Shown here: positions 35,963 to 45,284 of the stretch, piece after piece
How the letters are laid out: each line of letters begins with the position of its first letter
Numbering within the stretch: the stretch's first letter is position 1
From: Flagellimonas pelagia
Lineage (GTDB): Bacteria; Bacteroidota; Bacteroidia; Flavobacteriales; Flavobacteriaceae
DNA length: 64,000 nt
Direction: 5' to 3'
Assembly (NCBI RefSeq): GCF_003584135.1
Contig: NZ_QXFI01000009.1
Span: forward strand, 255,501-319,500
Program-made: the position numbers and the translations under genes
The notes under the pieces: model-generated
Database searches by the model: none
Told to the model about the DNA's origin: nothing
The model's input: the letters and a program-made list of their open reading frames with translations, nothing else

Positions 35963-37486
35963 TTAATCGGATAGTTTTTCATTGTCTTTTGAATACTTCA
36001 TAGGATGGGTATGTAGCTTTGTGATGATCTCGCCCATTTTATAAAGTGTATCCTTGATCTGTTTAGGGTTTACGGAGCAAAAACCCATGACCAATCCATT
36101 TTCATCAGTAGGGTGTACGTAATATTTGCTCAATGCGTGTGCTAGGATGTTTTGGTCCAATAATTCCCTTTCCAATGCCACATCCTTCATTTCAGCTTTA
36201 ATATGTCCGATGACATGAAGCCCGGGATTTGAAGTATCCAAATAAAAATGGGCTCCCAAATTCCTATCGAAATGTTCCACAAAGATTTCCTTTCGTTCTT
36301 GGGAGACTTCCATCACGTTCCGCAAATGTTTGTTTAAATAATCCCTTTCAATGAAAAGGCTCATGGCTTTCTGGTTCTCTCGCGAAACAAATCTGCTCGA
36401 CTGGCGGTAAAGTGCCGTTACCGCATCCAACAGATAATACGGAACGATCATGTAGCCCAATCGCATGGAAGGGTGGATCAATTTATTGAAGGTGCCCAAA
36501 TAGATGGTCCTTTCCTGTTGGTCCATCCCAAATAGGGAACCCAATGGTTTCTCCCAATTACTGAACTCGTGGTTATAGTCATCTTCAATAATGAAGGTTT
36601 CTTTTTCCGAAGCCCATTTCAACAGTTCCTTTCTTCGGGCCATGCTCATTTTTATTCCAGTTGGATATTGACAGGACGGAGTAGTGTAAACAAATTTTGG
36701 TTTTACGCAGCTTATACCATTTAAATTAAGCCCCTCCGCGTCCACTGGGCCGGCACAGATTTTCGCCCCCAAACTTCTAAAAAGACCATGCGCCATAGGA
36801 TATGTTGGGTTCTCCATTACTACTTCGTCATTGGGTTCTAGCAAAATGTTGGATACCAGATACAGGGAATGCAACGATCCCGTGGTCACGATGATCTGTT
36901 CCGGGTCACATTGAATATCTCTATAAATTTTCAGGTAGTTGGCCAAATTGTTCCGAAGACATTGCAGCCCTATGGTGTTGCTGTATGACAGCTCGGAAGG
37001 GGTAATGTATTTCCAATACTCATCCATGAGTTTTTTCCAAAGCTGCACGGGAAAAATATCAAGAGGAGGAAGTCCAGGCCTAAAGGCCACCCCCTTATTG
37101 GAATCCTCACCTGGCCAATGCGCATTTTCACAAAAAGCCTTTCCTCTGCTGGATAATGAAGGGTAATTTCCCTTCGACGCGACCGAAGGAATCTTTAGTT
37201 TTAATTTTTTGTTCTTCGGACAAAGCACATAGTATCCAGATCCTTTTATTGCCGTAATGTACCGCTCAACCAACAAAAGGTCGAATGCCTTGAGTACCGT
37301 ACTTCGGGAAATACCCAAATCATGGGCCAATACCCGAGAGGGCGGCAACTTGGAATCCGGCTCCAAGAACCGATTAAGAATGGCTCTCTTGAATGCGTCG
37401 TATAGACTTAAATATATGTGAGGTTGGGGTTTGGCATCCAAGGAAAAGCCATTTCTGATAAGAAGGCCTTTCATGTTGAAATGCAT
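35963..37486 (-). CDS. MocR/GabR-type regulator (GntR HTH fused to PLP aminotransferase fold)
   Basis: Transcription regulator that senses an amino compound through pyridoxal phosphate. Residues ~25-95 are the winged helix (PPSRVLAHDLGISRSTVLKAF). Residues ~130-490 are the fold-type I aminotransferase domain with IIEDDYNHEFSNW (cofactor Asp/Tyr) and the PLP-lysine loop YLGTFNKLIHPSMRLGY. An ATG at 37474 is an alternative start. Upstream lie two direct repeats carrying ATACCA, the half-site of B. subtilis GabR, so autoregulation is likely. It is divergent from the SusC/SusD operon and probably controls it. Convergent with the coiled-coil gene, 15 bases between stops. Confidence 0.92.
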   Translation of the reverse strand: MHFNMKGLLIRNGFSLDAKPQPHIYLSLYDAFKRAILNRFLEPDSKLPPSRVLAHDLGISRSTVLKAFDLLLVERYITAIKGSGYYVLCPKNKKLKLKIPSVASKGNYPSLSSRGKAFCENAHWPGEDSNKGVAFRPGLPPLDIFPVQLWKKLMDEYWKYITPSELSYSNTIGLQCLRNNLANYLKIYRDIQCDPEQIIVTTGSLHSLYLVSNILLEPNDEVVMENPTYPMAHGLFRSLGAKICAGPVDAEGLNLNGISCVKPKFVYTTPSCQYPTGIKMSMARRKELLKWASEKETFIIEDDYNHEFSNWEKPLGSLFGMDQQERTIYLGTFNKLIHPSMRLGYMIVPYYLLDAVTALYRQSSRFVSRENQKAMSLFIERDYLNKHLRNVMEVSQERKEIFVEHFDRNLGAHFYLDTSNPGLHVIGHIKAEMKDVALERELLDQNILAHALSKYYVHPTDENGLVMGFCSVNPKQIKDTLYKMGEIITKLHTHPMKYSKDNEKLSD

Positions 37487-37813
37487 AATTGGTATGCTAA
37501 ATCTGATAAGATTGGTATGCTGAAGGTAGATGTTTATCCTTTAATTTTCAGTTTTTTAACATAAAGTTCACTATGAGAATCCCAAATCTTACACTCCGAA
37601 CTTTACTTGTCCCGATAATCAGTAAGCGAATTCTGATGAATTGTTCCGGGATGGTAAAAGTTGTCCAAAACCCTTCTGTCATACCGATATTCTCAAAACA
37701 TTTCGGAAAAAATAGACCGTTCACACCCCTAGATGGTCAATGGTAATGGGCGTTGTCCATTCAGGTCCACAAGGCTTCAAATCTTACCCAAAACCGCTTA
37801 AACGAAATTGATT
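37487..37813. promoter_or_regulatory. Divergent control region between the MocR-type regulator and the SusC-like operon
   Basis: 327 bases without a gene. The MocR-proximal end holds two direct repeats (annotated separately). The rest shows no clear TAnnTTTG element, no hairpin terminator and no small open frame that looks coding, so the susC-side promoter could not be placed. Confidence 0.5.
37488..37521. promoter_or_regulatory. Direct-repeat operator candidate for the MocR/GabR-type regulator
   Basis: Two identical 11-mers ATTGGTATGCT at 37488-37498 and 37511-37521 on the plus strand (AGCATACCAAT on the minus strand), 23 bases start to start, about two helical turns. Each contains ATACCA on the minus strand, the half-site described for B. 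subtilis GabR. The first copy starts two bases upstream of the regulator's farthest ATG. Confidence 0.7.
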
Positions 37814-40800
37814 ATGCTGAAAACCCGATTCTTATGCTCATCCATGTTATTCCTTTTCATAGGGATGGTGTATGGTCAAAGACAAATAACTGGAACTGTT
37901 GGGGATGTCAATGGACCGCTGCCAGGTGCAACGGTATTGCTCAAAGGAACAGCTGTTGGGGTCACCACCGATTTTGATGGCAATTTTGCCATTACCCTTC
38001 AAGAGGGGCATGATACTTTGGTTTTTAGCTACATAGGGTACCAGGCCAAGGAGATCATTGTAGGCCAGCAATCGGTATTGCAAGTGATTTTGGAAGAAAG
38101 CACCCAATCGCTTCAGGAGGTAGTGGTCACAGCACAGGGGATTAAAAAATCAAAGAAAGCCTTGGGGTATGCCATCGCCAATGTACAATCCGAAGAAGTA
38201 GAAAAACGGCCTGAGGCAGATTTGGCCCGGACCCTACAAGGTAAAGTAGCCGGAGTTTCCATAACACCGGCCGATGGGCAAACGGGCTCCTCATCTACCA
38301 TCCGGATCAGGGGTACCGTTTCCCTTACCGGGTCAAATGCTCCGCTGATCGTGGTCAACAATATTCCCTTCAACGGGTTGTTGCGGGATATCGACCCCAA
38401 CGATATTGAAAGCATCAGTATTCTAAAGGGATTCAATGCTTCCGTTCTGTATGGTAGTGAGGGTCGTAACGGTGTCATTTTGATTCAGACCAAGAGTGGT
38501 TCGGCCAAAACAGGGGATGCCAGTACTTCAGTCACCTATTCCTCAACCGTGTACACCAATACGGTATCCCAATTACCTGAATTCCAGAACACGTATGCAA
38601 ATGGTACGGAGGGAATCGAATTCAACCAAACGATCATTTCCAATTTTGGACCTGCCTTTTCCACTTTGGGTGAGGTGCCACATCCGTACGCAACAATGGC
38701 GGATATATTTCCAGAGTACGCGGATAAGACCATAAAAATTGCGGCCAAACCTAACAATGTCAGGAATATTTTCAGATTGGGAATCGGAACCACGCACTCT
38801 CTTACCATGGCCACCACCCGTGAAAAATTAGGGTTCAATCTATCCACAGGGTATACCGATGAGCAGGGTATCATAGCGAATAACGACCTAAAGCGCTTTA
38901 ACCTATCGGTTGGGGGTAAGGTCCAATTGATGGAGAAACTCAACCTATCGGCTAATTTGGGGTACTCCACCCGAAAAGTAAACCTCGTGAACGATGAGGA
39001 TATTTTCAGTGTGGTGTATCATTTGCCTCGATGGATCGATCTAACCGAGTTGCCATACCAAAATCCCTTGACCGGAGGTTCGGTCTATTATCGGAACGAT
39101 ACCAATCCCCTTTGGATCTTACATAACTCTGGTAATTATGATGACAAAGTGAGGGTTTTCGGGAATTTCACCGCCGATTATCAATTGGCCACTCCCTTGA
39201 ACGTAACCTATCGGGTTGGTTTTGATAGTGAAACCTATTCCGGTTTTGATTATTCCAACAAGGGTGGGTATGACGGGGATTATTTGTATGGTTATTTGAA
39301 CATTGGGGATAGCAAGGAAGTAGTGGTGAACCAAACTTTAATGTTCAATTTTAACCAGGATGTCATCAAAAACCTCAATTTGGAGGCACAACTCGGCATC
39401 AACTCCCAATTGACCCGATATGCAGGGAATTCTTCCAACTCCGACGGGCAAATTGTTTACGGATTTTTAAGACCGACCAACTACACCACCACTGAGGCGG
39501 ATTATGGCACATCACAAGAAAACTTGGCGGGTGCTTTCGGGCAGTTGCAATTTGCTTACAAAAACTATTTCTATGCCACCTTTTCCGGACGAAATGATTG
39601 GGGCAGTACCGTAGAAGTTGCCAACCGGACCTTGTTCTATCCGGGAGCTTCGTTTTCCTTCATTCCTACTTCGGCCTTCAACTTTGGTGGGGAGACCGTC
39701 AACTATTTGAAATTCAGGTATGCTTATGCTACCTCTTCTGGTTATCCGCCACCCTACCGTACCCGAAGCACTTTGGTTATCGATCCATTGCGTTTTGCAG
39801 CCGAGGATGGTGTGTACCCCGTCACCAACCGATACAGTACCCGTTATGCCAACCTCAACTTAAAACCTGAGTTGCACAAAGAAGTAGAGGTTGGTATGGA
39901 GGCCAAGCTTTTCCATAATCGGGTCACATTGGAAGCATCGGCCTACATGCGAGTTTCCAAAGACCAAATTGTGGAATCCCGTTTAGCACCTTCTTCGGGA
40001 TATGATGATCAGTATATCAATTTAGGTAGAATAGATAACGAAGGTGTTGAGGTGGACCTGGGTGTGGATATTTTTAGGGGTCATAATTTTAGATGGAACC
40101 TCAGGAATATTTTTACTGCTGATGAGTCCTTGGTTGTACAGACTACCCCAACAGGTGCTGATATTTTTATTACGGAAGACCGATATGCTGTGGAAGGGCA
40201 GCCATTTGGGGTCATCAAGGGGGATTATGCACTTCGGGATGAGAACGGCAACTTGTTGATCAGTGGTAATGGTTCCTCTACCCGGGTAGGGGAGGTCATC
40301 ACAAGTGATGATGTTGGGTTGGATACCAAGGTGATCGGTGATCCCAACCCCGATTGGAAACTAACGACCATCAATACGTTTGGATATAAGGATTTTACCC
40401 TTTCCGCCCAGATGGAGTATACCCACGGTGGGGAAATTTATTCCAGCAGTGTGGTGAATATGCTGCAGCGCGGCTCCGCCAAAGAGACCGAGAACAGGGA
40501 AGGCACCTTTATCATTCCCGGATATTTGGCAGATGATGATACAGGTGAAATCTTGCTCGACGCCAACGGAGATCAAATCCCGAACACGATTCAATTGAAT
40601 GCAAGTAGGGTAGGATATTCCAACTACTACAACGCCAACGACCTTGGTATGTGGGATACCTCTATTTTCCGGTTGCGGGAAGTTTCCTTGGGATATACCC
40701 TAAAACCAAAGAAGGGCCAGAAACTGCCCTTCAAGAAAATGGACATTACCCTGTCAGGAAGAAACCTTTGGTATAGGGCTCCCAATTTTCCAAAGTATGT

Positions 40801-40891
40801 GAACTATGACCCCGAAAGTGATGGCTGGGAGGGAGATAGCACTGTGCCGTCTACCAAAAGGATTGCCTTTGGTGTGTCGGTAACATTTTAA
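37814..40891 (+). CDS. SusC/RagA-type TonB-dependent outer-membrane receptor
   Basis: Large outer-membrane beta-barrel that imports oligomers together with its SusD partner, powered by TonB. Signal peptide residues ~1-22 (from the ATG at 37814). A carboxypeptidase-regulatory-like domain follows at ~23-105 (QITGTVGDVNGPLPGATVLLKG). The TonB/plug domain starts LQEVVVTAQGIKKSKKALGYA, with SSTIRIRGTVSLTGS and VLYGSEGRNGVILIQTKSG. The barrel runs to the C-terminal IAFGVSVTF. 1025 residues, typical. First gene of a five-gene operon with a SusD-like lipoprotein and two exported hydrolases; the context suggests peptides or N-acyl amino acids rather than a glycan. Confidence 0.93.
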   Translation: MLKTRFLCSSMLFLFIGMVYGQRQITGTVGDVNGPLPGATVLLKGTAVGVTTDFDGNFAITLQEGHDTLVFSYIGYQAKEIIVGQQSVLQVILEESTQSLQEVVVTAQGIKKSKKALGYAIANVQSEEVEKRPEADLARTLQGKVAGVSITPADGQTGSSSTIRIRGTVSLTGSNAPLIVVNNIPFNGLLRDIDPNDIESISILKGFNASVLYGSEGRNGVILIQTKSGSAKTGDASTSVTYSSTVYTNTVSQLPEFQNTYANGTEGIEFNQTIISNFGPAFSTLGEVPHPYATMADIFPEYADKTIKIAAKPNNVRNIFRLGIGTTHSLTMATTREKLGFNLSTGYTDEQGIIANNDLKRFNLSVGGKVQLMEKLNLSANLGYSTRKVNLVNDEDIFSVVYHLPRWIDLTELPYQNPLTGGSVYYRNDTNPLWILHNSGNYDDKVRVFGNFTADYQLATPLNVTYRVGFDSETYSGFDYSNKGGYDGDYLYGYLNIGDSKEVVVNQTLMFNFNQDVIKNLNLEAQLGINSQLTRYAGNSSNSDGQIVYGFLRPTNYTTTEADYGTSQENLAGAFGQLQFAYKNYFYATFSGRNDWGSTVEVANRTLFYPGASFSFIPTSAFNFGGETVNYLKFRYAYATSSGYPPPYRTRSTLVIDPLRFAAEDGVYPVTNRYSTRYANLNLKPELHKEVEVGMEAKLFHNRVTLEASAYMRVSKDQIVESRLAPSSGYDDQYINLGRIDNEGVEVDLGVDIFRGHNFRWNLRNIFTADESLVVQTTPTGADIFITEDRYAVEGQPFGVIKGDYALRDENGNLLISGNGSSTRVGEVITSDDVGLDTKVIGDPNPDWKLTTINTFGYKDFTLSAQMEYTHGGEIYSSSVVNMLQRGSAKETENREGTFIIPGYLADDDTGEILLDANGDQIPNTIQLNASRVGYSNYYNANDLGMWDTSIFRLREVSLGYTLKPKKGQKLPFKKMDITLSGRNLWYRAPNFPKYVNYDPESDGWEGDSTVPSTKRIAFGVSVTF

Positions 40892-40911
40892 CCCAATCAA
40901 AAGATTAAGAA

Positions 40912-42522
40912 ATGCATAGAACAGGAAAATTTATTGGAAAAATGGCTTGCGTGTCCCTTTTGGTTTTTGGGTGCGAGGTTTCCAACTTTGATTTGCAGGA
41001 GAATCCAAATTATTTGACACCCGAAAGTGCCGATCCCGAATATCTGTTGAATGAGATTCAGTATCGATTCCAGCATTTTATGGGCAACATGATCTTGAAT
41101 ACCGATGATGTTATGCGTTACGAGGCCATGACCGATACTTATCCTTCTATTGTTTCAGTGGATGTGCTGGACGGTAGTTCCAGTAAGGAATGGGAAGGGT
41201 ATTTTGAGGCATTGAACAATTCCAGGACCATTTCTGAATTGGCGGAGGGGGACGAAACGCTGTTGCTCCATAATGCCATCAATAAGTTGTTGGTAGGGTA
41301 TATGACCATCACCATGGTGGATTATGTGGGGAAGATACCCTATTTCCAGGCGGTGAATCCATCCGAATTTCCCAATGCACGATTGGATGATGGGGAAGAT
41401 GTTTACATGAGCGTTTTGGAGGACATAGACCAAGCCATTTTGGACATTGAAGCATCCACTTTCAAATTTTCCACGGACTTATTTTACGATAGCGACAAGG
41501 AAAAGTGGATTGCCTTTGCCCAGTCGTTAAAACTGAGGATTTTGGTCCAGACCCGCTTGAATAGCTCTTCTATTGGTATCGCCAATCCGGTTGCAGAGAT
41601 CAATGCACTTTTAGAGGGAAATTTGATAGACACCGAAGAAGAGGATTTTCAATATACCTATGCCAACGTGGTGGAACCCGAAAGCAGGCATCCCTATTTC
41701 CAAAGAGGATATGTGAGCGATTTCGGGCAGTACATGGGCAACTATTTTATGTACATGTTGAAAGACTCCAAAAGCCAAAAAGATCCCCGAATCCGATATT
41801 ATTTATATCGCCAAGCGGCTGCCGACCCGTTGATCATTCCCTACAATACCTGTATGGATGAACCCAACGTGGTGTATTGCTATTTGGGAGAATATTACAG
41901 GGGCCTGGATCATGGGGAAAGTCGCACAGGTTATGGTGACAACAAGGAAAGAACAGTCTACGGGCTTTATCCGGCAGGCGGCGCTTTTGATGAGGATCAA
42001 TTTGTTACGGCAGCAAAAAGTACCAATTTGAACGGGACAGGTATCCTTCCCTTATTGACCACCTCTTTTGTGAAGTTTTTATCCGCAGAATCTGCATTGA
42101 CCCTTGGGACCAACGGCGATCCGGCCGAACTTTTGGAACAGGCCATTCGCGCTTCCATGCATAAGGTTTTGGCTTTTGAAGATATCAAATCGGATTTTTT
42201 GGCAACGGAGGAAAGTGTGGATGCCTATGTGGAAGAAGTAATGACCAATTATGCCAATGCCGCGTCGGATGAGGAAAGATTGGACATCATCATTACCGAA
42301 TATTATCTGGCAGCATTCGGGAATTCCATTGAGGCCTATAACTTTTACAGGCGTACGGGTTATCCTTCCAATATAGAAGTTCCCATCGATGATAACAACC
42401 CCACTTTCCCCAGAAGCTTTCCCTATTCTGCGAATGAGGTGGAGGTGAACCCTTTCATAAAACAAAAGAAAAATACGGAACGTGTCTTTTGGGACACTAA
42501 CCCCGAAGGTTTCATTAAATAA
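40912..42522 (+). CDS. SusD/RagB-type surface lipoprotein
   Basis: Lid protein that captures substrate over the SusC barrel. Lipoprotein signal with lipobox VFGC (Cys21), then FDLQENPNYLTPESADPEYLLNE-type N-terminal region (NPNYLTPESADPEY). The helical TPR-like part includes YEAMTDTY and KIPYFQAVNPS, and the end is NPFIKQKKNTERVFWDTNPEG, with the WW/FWD motif at the C-terminus typical of SusD-like family 2 (SusD/RagB-like, DUF-type). 536 residues. Twenty bases after the receptor gene. Confidence 0.9.
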   Translation: MHRTGKFIGKMACVSLLVFGCEVSNFDLQENPNYLTPESADPEYLLNEIQYRFQHFMGNMILNTDDVMRYEAMTDTYPSIVSVDVLDGSSSKEWEGYFEALNNSRTISELAEGDETLLLHNAINKLLVGYMTITMVDYVGKIPYFQAVNPSEFPNARLDDGEDVYMSVLEDIDQAILDIEASTFKFSTDLFYDSDKEKWIAFAQSLKLRILVQTRLNSSSIGIANPVAEINALLEGNLIDTEEEDFQYTYANVVEPESRHPYFQRGYVSDFGQYMGNYFMYMLKDSKSQKDPRIRYYLYRQAAADPLIIPYNTCMDEPNVVYCYLGEYYRGLDHGESRTGYGDNKERTVYGLYPAGGAFDEDQFVTAAKSTNLNGTGILPLLTTSFVKFLSAESALTLGTNGDPAELLEQAIRASMHKVLAFEDIKSDFLATEESVDAYVEEVMTNYANAASDEERLDIIITEYYLAAFGNSIEAYNFYRRTGYPSNIEVPIDDNNPTFPRSFPYSANEVEVNPFIKQKKNTERVFWDTNPEGFIK

Positions 42523-42534
42523 TCTGAAAACCAA

Positions 42535-43704
42535 ATGACCATGAAGAAGAATTTGAGAATTATTATCGGTTTAGTATTGGTTTTGGGTTGTACAAAGGAT
42601 TACAACACATTGGAGGACATTACTTTTCACGGTGGATATATTGCCTTTGCCGAGGAGCCTGACCTGAGTTTCAATATTTTGAAACTCGACACGGAATCGT
42701 TCACCGGAACCCTCTATGATCCCAATGAAAATGCAACCAATTATACCTTAAAAGCTGCTTTTGGGGATTTGGAAACAGAAACCTTGGTGGATATCAGTTC
42801 CTTTCCCGCTACTATTTCATTTACCATTCCTGAGATTCTTGCAAAATTTGGGTTGACCATTGATGACGTTGACCTGAACGACAAAATTACCTTTACGGCC
42901 GTGGTGACCACTCCAACAGGTGTTTTCGATGGTCGGTCTCCAAATTATGATGTCAACAATATCAATCAGGGTGGTGATACTACCGATAGGTTGAAATTTT
43001 CTGGTCATCACAACGCTATGGATTTTTCCTTTACTTTTTTTCAACCTGAAGGAGTGAAAATCAGAGGAACTTCATTTGAAGAGGTTCCCATTGGTCTGGA
43101 AGATGCCGTTTATGTACGGAATGGCGACAATGATGAAACCTTGGATCTTATGAATGGTGAAACCCCGCCTTTTGTGGATTATATGGCAAAGGGCACTGGT
43201 AAAGATGATGAATTGGGATTTGATTCCGAATACATTGCCATTACCGATATAAGTACTAGCAGTTTAGGTTTTTCCGAAGAACGTATCGGTGTGTTTTCGC
43301 TACTGGAAGATTATGAGGCATATCCGGATGGGATTCAAGGGTTCCATTCGGAGGATGCCGATGGAGCCATAAGAATCACCTTTGATACAGTACATGTGCC
43401 AGCGGGACAAGAAGATTCCGGGGTGTCATTTGAAATCTTTTTTGGGGTTACCGGTTGGGAAGAATTGGATGGGCTACATGCCTATGCCAACATCACCACG
43501 GATGATGATAGTGGCGTTTTGGAGCTAGCCAGTATTTTCAGTAACGAAACGGAAAATAGTGCAGGTCAGTGGCTAAAAATTGATAGTGGTTACCAAAAAG
43601 GGATTCGGTCCTATCAGCTGGTCATCCAAATCCAATCGGGTGCCACCCCAGAATCCTTCGATTTGGATAACATCATTATCTATGAGGCTCAAGAAGAGCA
43701 ATAA
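42535..43704 (+). CDS. Exported lipoprotein of the SusC/D operon, function unknown
   Basis: 389 residues. Lipoprotein signal ending VLGC (Cys20), then a ~130-residue N-terminal region like those of SusE/F-type surface proteins (KDYNTLEDITFHGGYIAF, PTGVFDGRSPNYDVNN). The C-terminal ~130 residues probably form a jelly roll (DGIQGFHSEDADGAIRI, SFEIFFGVTGWEELDG, PESFDLDNIIIYEA), the pattern of carbohydrate-binding or adhesion modules. No catalytic motif seen. 12 bases after the SusD-like gene, so it is probably a substrate-binding surface component. Confidence 0.8.
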   Translation: MTMKKNLRIIIGLVLVLGCTKDYNTLEDITFHGGYIAFAEEPDLSFNILKLDTESFTGTLYDPNENATNYTLKAAFGDLETETLVDISSFPATISFTIPEILAKFGLTIDDVDLNDKITFTAVVTTPTGVFDGRSPNYDVNNINQGGDTTDRLKFSGHHNAMDFSFTFFQPEGVKIRGTSFEEVPIGLEDAVYVRNGDNDETLDLMNGETPPFVDYMAKGTGKDDELGFDSEYIAITDISTSSLGFSEERIGVFSLLEDYEAYPDGIQGFHSEDADGAIRITFDTVHVPAGQEDSGVSFEIFFGVTGWEELDGLHAYANITTDDDSGVLELASIFSNETENSAGQWLKIDSGYQKGIRSYQLVIQIQSGATPESFDLDNIIIYEAQEEQ

Positions 43705-43736
43705 CCCAAGCCTGGCTCAATGTTGAATCATAAACC

Positions 43737-45284
43737 ATGAAAATTCCAATATTAATATTGATCGCTTTGGTTTGTTTGGGAGGATGTAAACCCAAAGATG
43801 AGGAAATGGATATCCTGATCAAAAATGGCATGGTATACGACGGGCTCGGCACGAATCCACAACTGGTGTCCATTGCCATAAAAGAAGATACCATTGCTTA
43901 TATCGGAAGTCAGGATGAGGTACATTTTTCAGCAAAAACTACCATTGATGCCACGGGATTGATGGTTGCACCGGGATTCATCGACCCACATACCCATGCC
44001 GATAGGGATTTGGAAAATCCAAAAGAATCCTATAATAAACCTTTTCTCTATCAAGGAATAACAACTGTGGTTGTTGGTAATGATGGTAGCAGTCCTTATC
44101 CAATTTCAAAATATGCAAACTTGTATAGGGAGCATGGCATTGGAACCAATGTGGTTTTCTTGGTGGGGCAAGGTACCATTCGGGAACAGGTAATCGGAAA
44201 AGTGGACAGGCAACCCAACCATGGTGAATTGGAACGAATGAAAGCATTGCTACGCCAGGAGATGCAATCTGGCGCATTTGGGATGTCCACAGGGCTTTTT
44301 TATGCTCCGGGAAGTTACGCCACAACGGAAGAAATAATCGAGTTGGGTAAGGTGGTGGCCAAGTACCATGGCATTTATGATACTCATTTACGGGATGAAG
44401 GAACCTATTCCATTGGATTGGCAACTTCGGTAAAGGAAGCCATTGAAATAGGCAAGGAGTCTGGGATGTCCGTACACATATCCCACATCAAATGTTTAGG
44501 GAAAAAGGTCTGGAAACAAAGTGATTCCATTATCCAAATTATCGACAATGCCATCAAGAGTGGATTGGAAGTAACCGCAAGTCAATATCCCTATTTGGCC
44601 AGCGCCACCGGATTGCAGGCAGCCGTTGTGCCTCGATGGGCAGAAAGTGGGGGAAAGGATTCCCTGTTCATTCGATATGAAGATGCCAATCAGAGGTCAT
44701 GGATATTGGATGAGACGCAACAAAATATCGAACTGAGGGGAGGTCCTGAAAAATTATTGATTGTCAATGCAGGACAAAAGAATTTTGTTGGCAAAACATT
44801 AAAGGAACTCTCCGAATCTATGGGATTGCCACCCAATGAAACCGTTTATGAAGTCCTAAAAAAAGGATATGCAAGGGTAGCCTCCTTCAGTATGGATCCC
44901 TATGATGTGGAAAATTTCATGAAACAGGAATGGGTGGTCACAGCTTCCGACGGGAACACGGGACACCCAAGAAAATATGGCACATTTCCCAGAAAATATA
45001 AATATTATGTGAAGGGCGGGGCTATCAAATTGGCTGATTTCATTAATCGCAGCTCCTCAAAAACAGCCCAAATATTCCGAATAAAAAAACGTGGTTCCCT
45101 TGTTGTGGGCAACTATGCCGATATCATCATTTTTGACCCGGAAACCTTTGGCGACAAGGCGGATTACGAGGATGCCTTTCAGTTATCCGAGGGATTGAGA
45201 TATAGTATCATCAATGGAAAAATGGTAATTGATAACGGAACTTTCACTGAAAATTTGAATGGAAGAATTTTAAAAAAAGAATGA
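43737..45284 (+). CDS. N-acyl-D-amino-acid deacylase-like amidohydrolase, lipoprotein
   Basis: Metal-dependent amidohydrolase of the D-aminoacylase group, which frees D-amino acids from N-acyl forms; the annotation is by family, the exact substrate is open. Lipoprotein signal ending LGGC (Cys18) puts it in the periplasm or on a membrane. Composite domain and barrel: DILIKNGMVYDGLGTNP, metal motif GFIDPHTHADRD, FGMSTGLFYAPGSYA, HLRDEG, VHISHIKCLGKK, then SDGNTGHPRKYGTFPR and the closing KRGSLVVGNYADIIIFDPETF. It is in the SusC/D operon and its stop overlaps the next start (ATGA). Confidence 0.88.
   Translation: MKIPILILIALVCLGGCKPKDEEMDILIKNGMVYDGLGTNPQLVSIAIKEDTIAYIGSQDEVHFSAKTTIDATGLMVAPGFIDPHTHADRDLENPKESYNKPFLYQGITTVVVGNDGSSPYPISKYANLYREHGIGTNVVFLVGQGTIREQVIGKVDRQPNHGELERMKALLRQEMQSGAFGMSTGLFYAPGSYATTEEIIELGKVVAKYHGIYDTHLRDEGTYSIGLATSVKEAIEIGKESGMSVHISHIKCLGKKVWKQSDSIIQIIDNAIKSGLEVTASQYPYLASATGLQAAVVPRWAESGGKDSLFIRYEDANQRSWILDETQQNIELRGGPEKLLIVNAGQKNFVGKTLKELSESMGLPPNETVYEVLKKGYARVASFSMDPYDVENFMKQEWVVTASDGNTGHPRKYGTFPRKYKYYVKGGAIKLADFINRSSSKTAQIFRIKKRGSLVVGNYADIIIFDPETFGDKADYEDAFQLSEGLRYSIINGKMVIDNGTFTENLNGRILKKE

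Noticed and set aside
35963..37486. A plain aminotransferase
   Set aside because: The N-terminal GntR-type helix-turn-helix and the operator-like repeats upstream identify a MocR-type regulator.
37814..42522. A glycan utilisation locus based on the SusC/SusD pair
   Set aside because: No glycoside hydrolase, polysaccharide lyase or carbohydrate esterase is present in the operon; the hydrolases are amidohydrolase types, so an amino-acid or peptide substrate is more likely.
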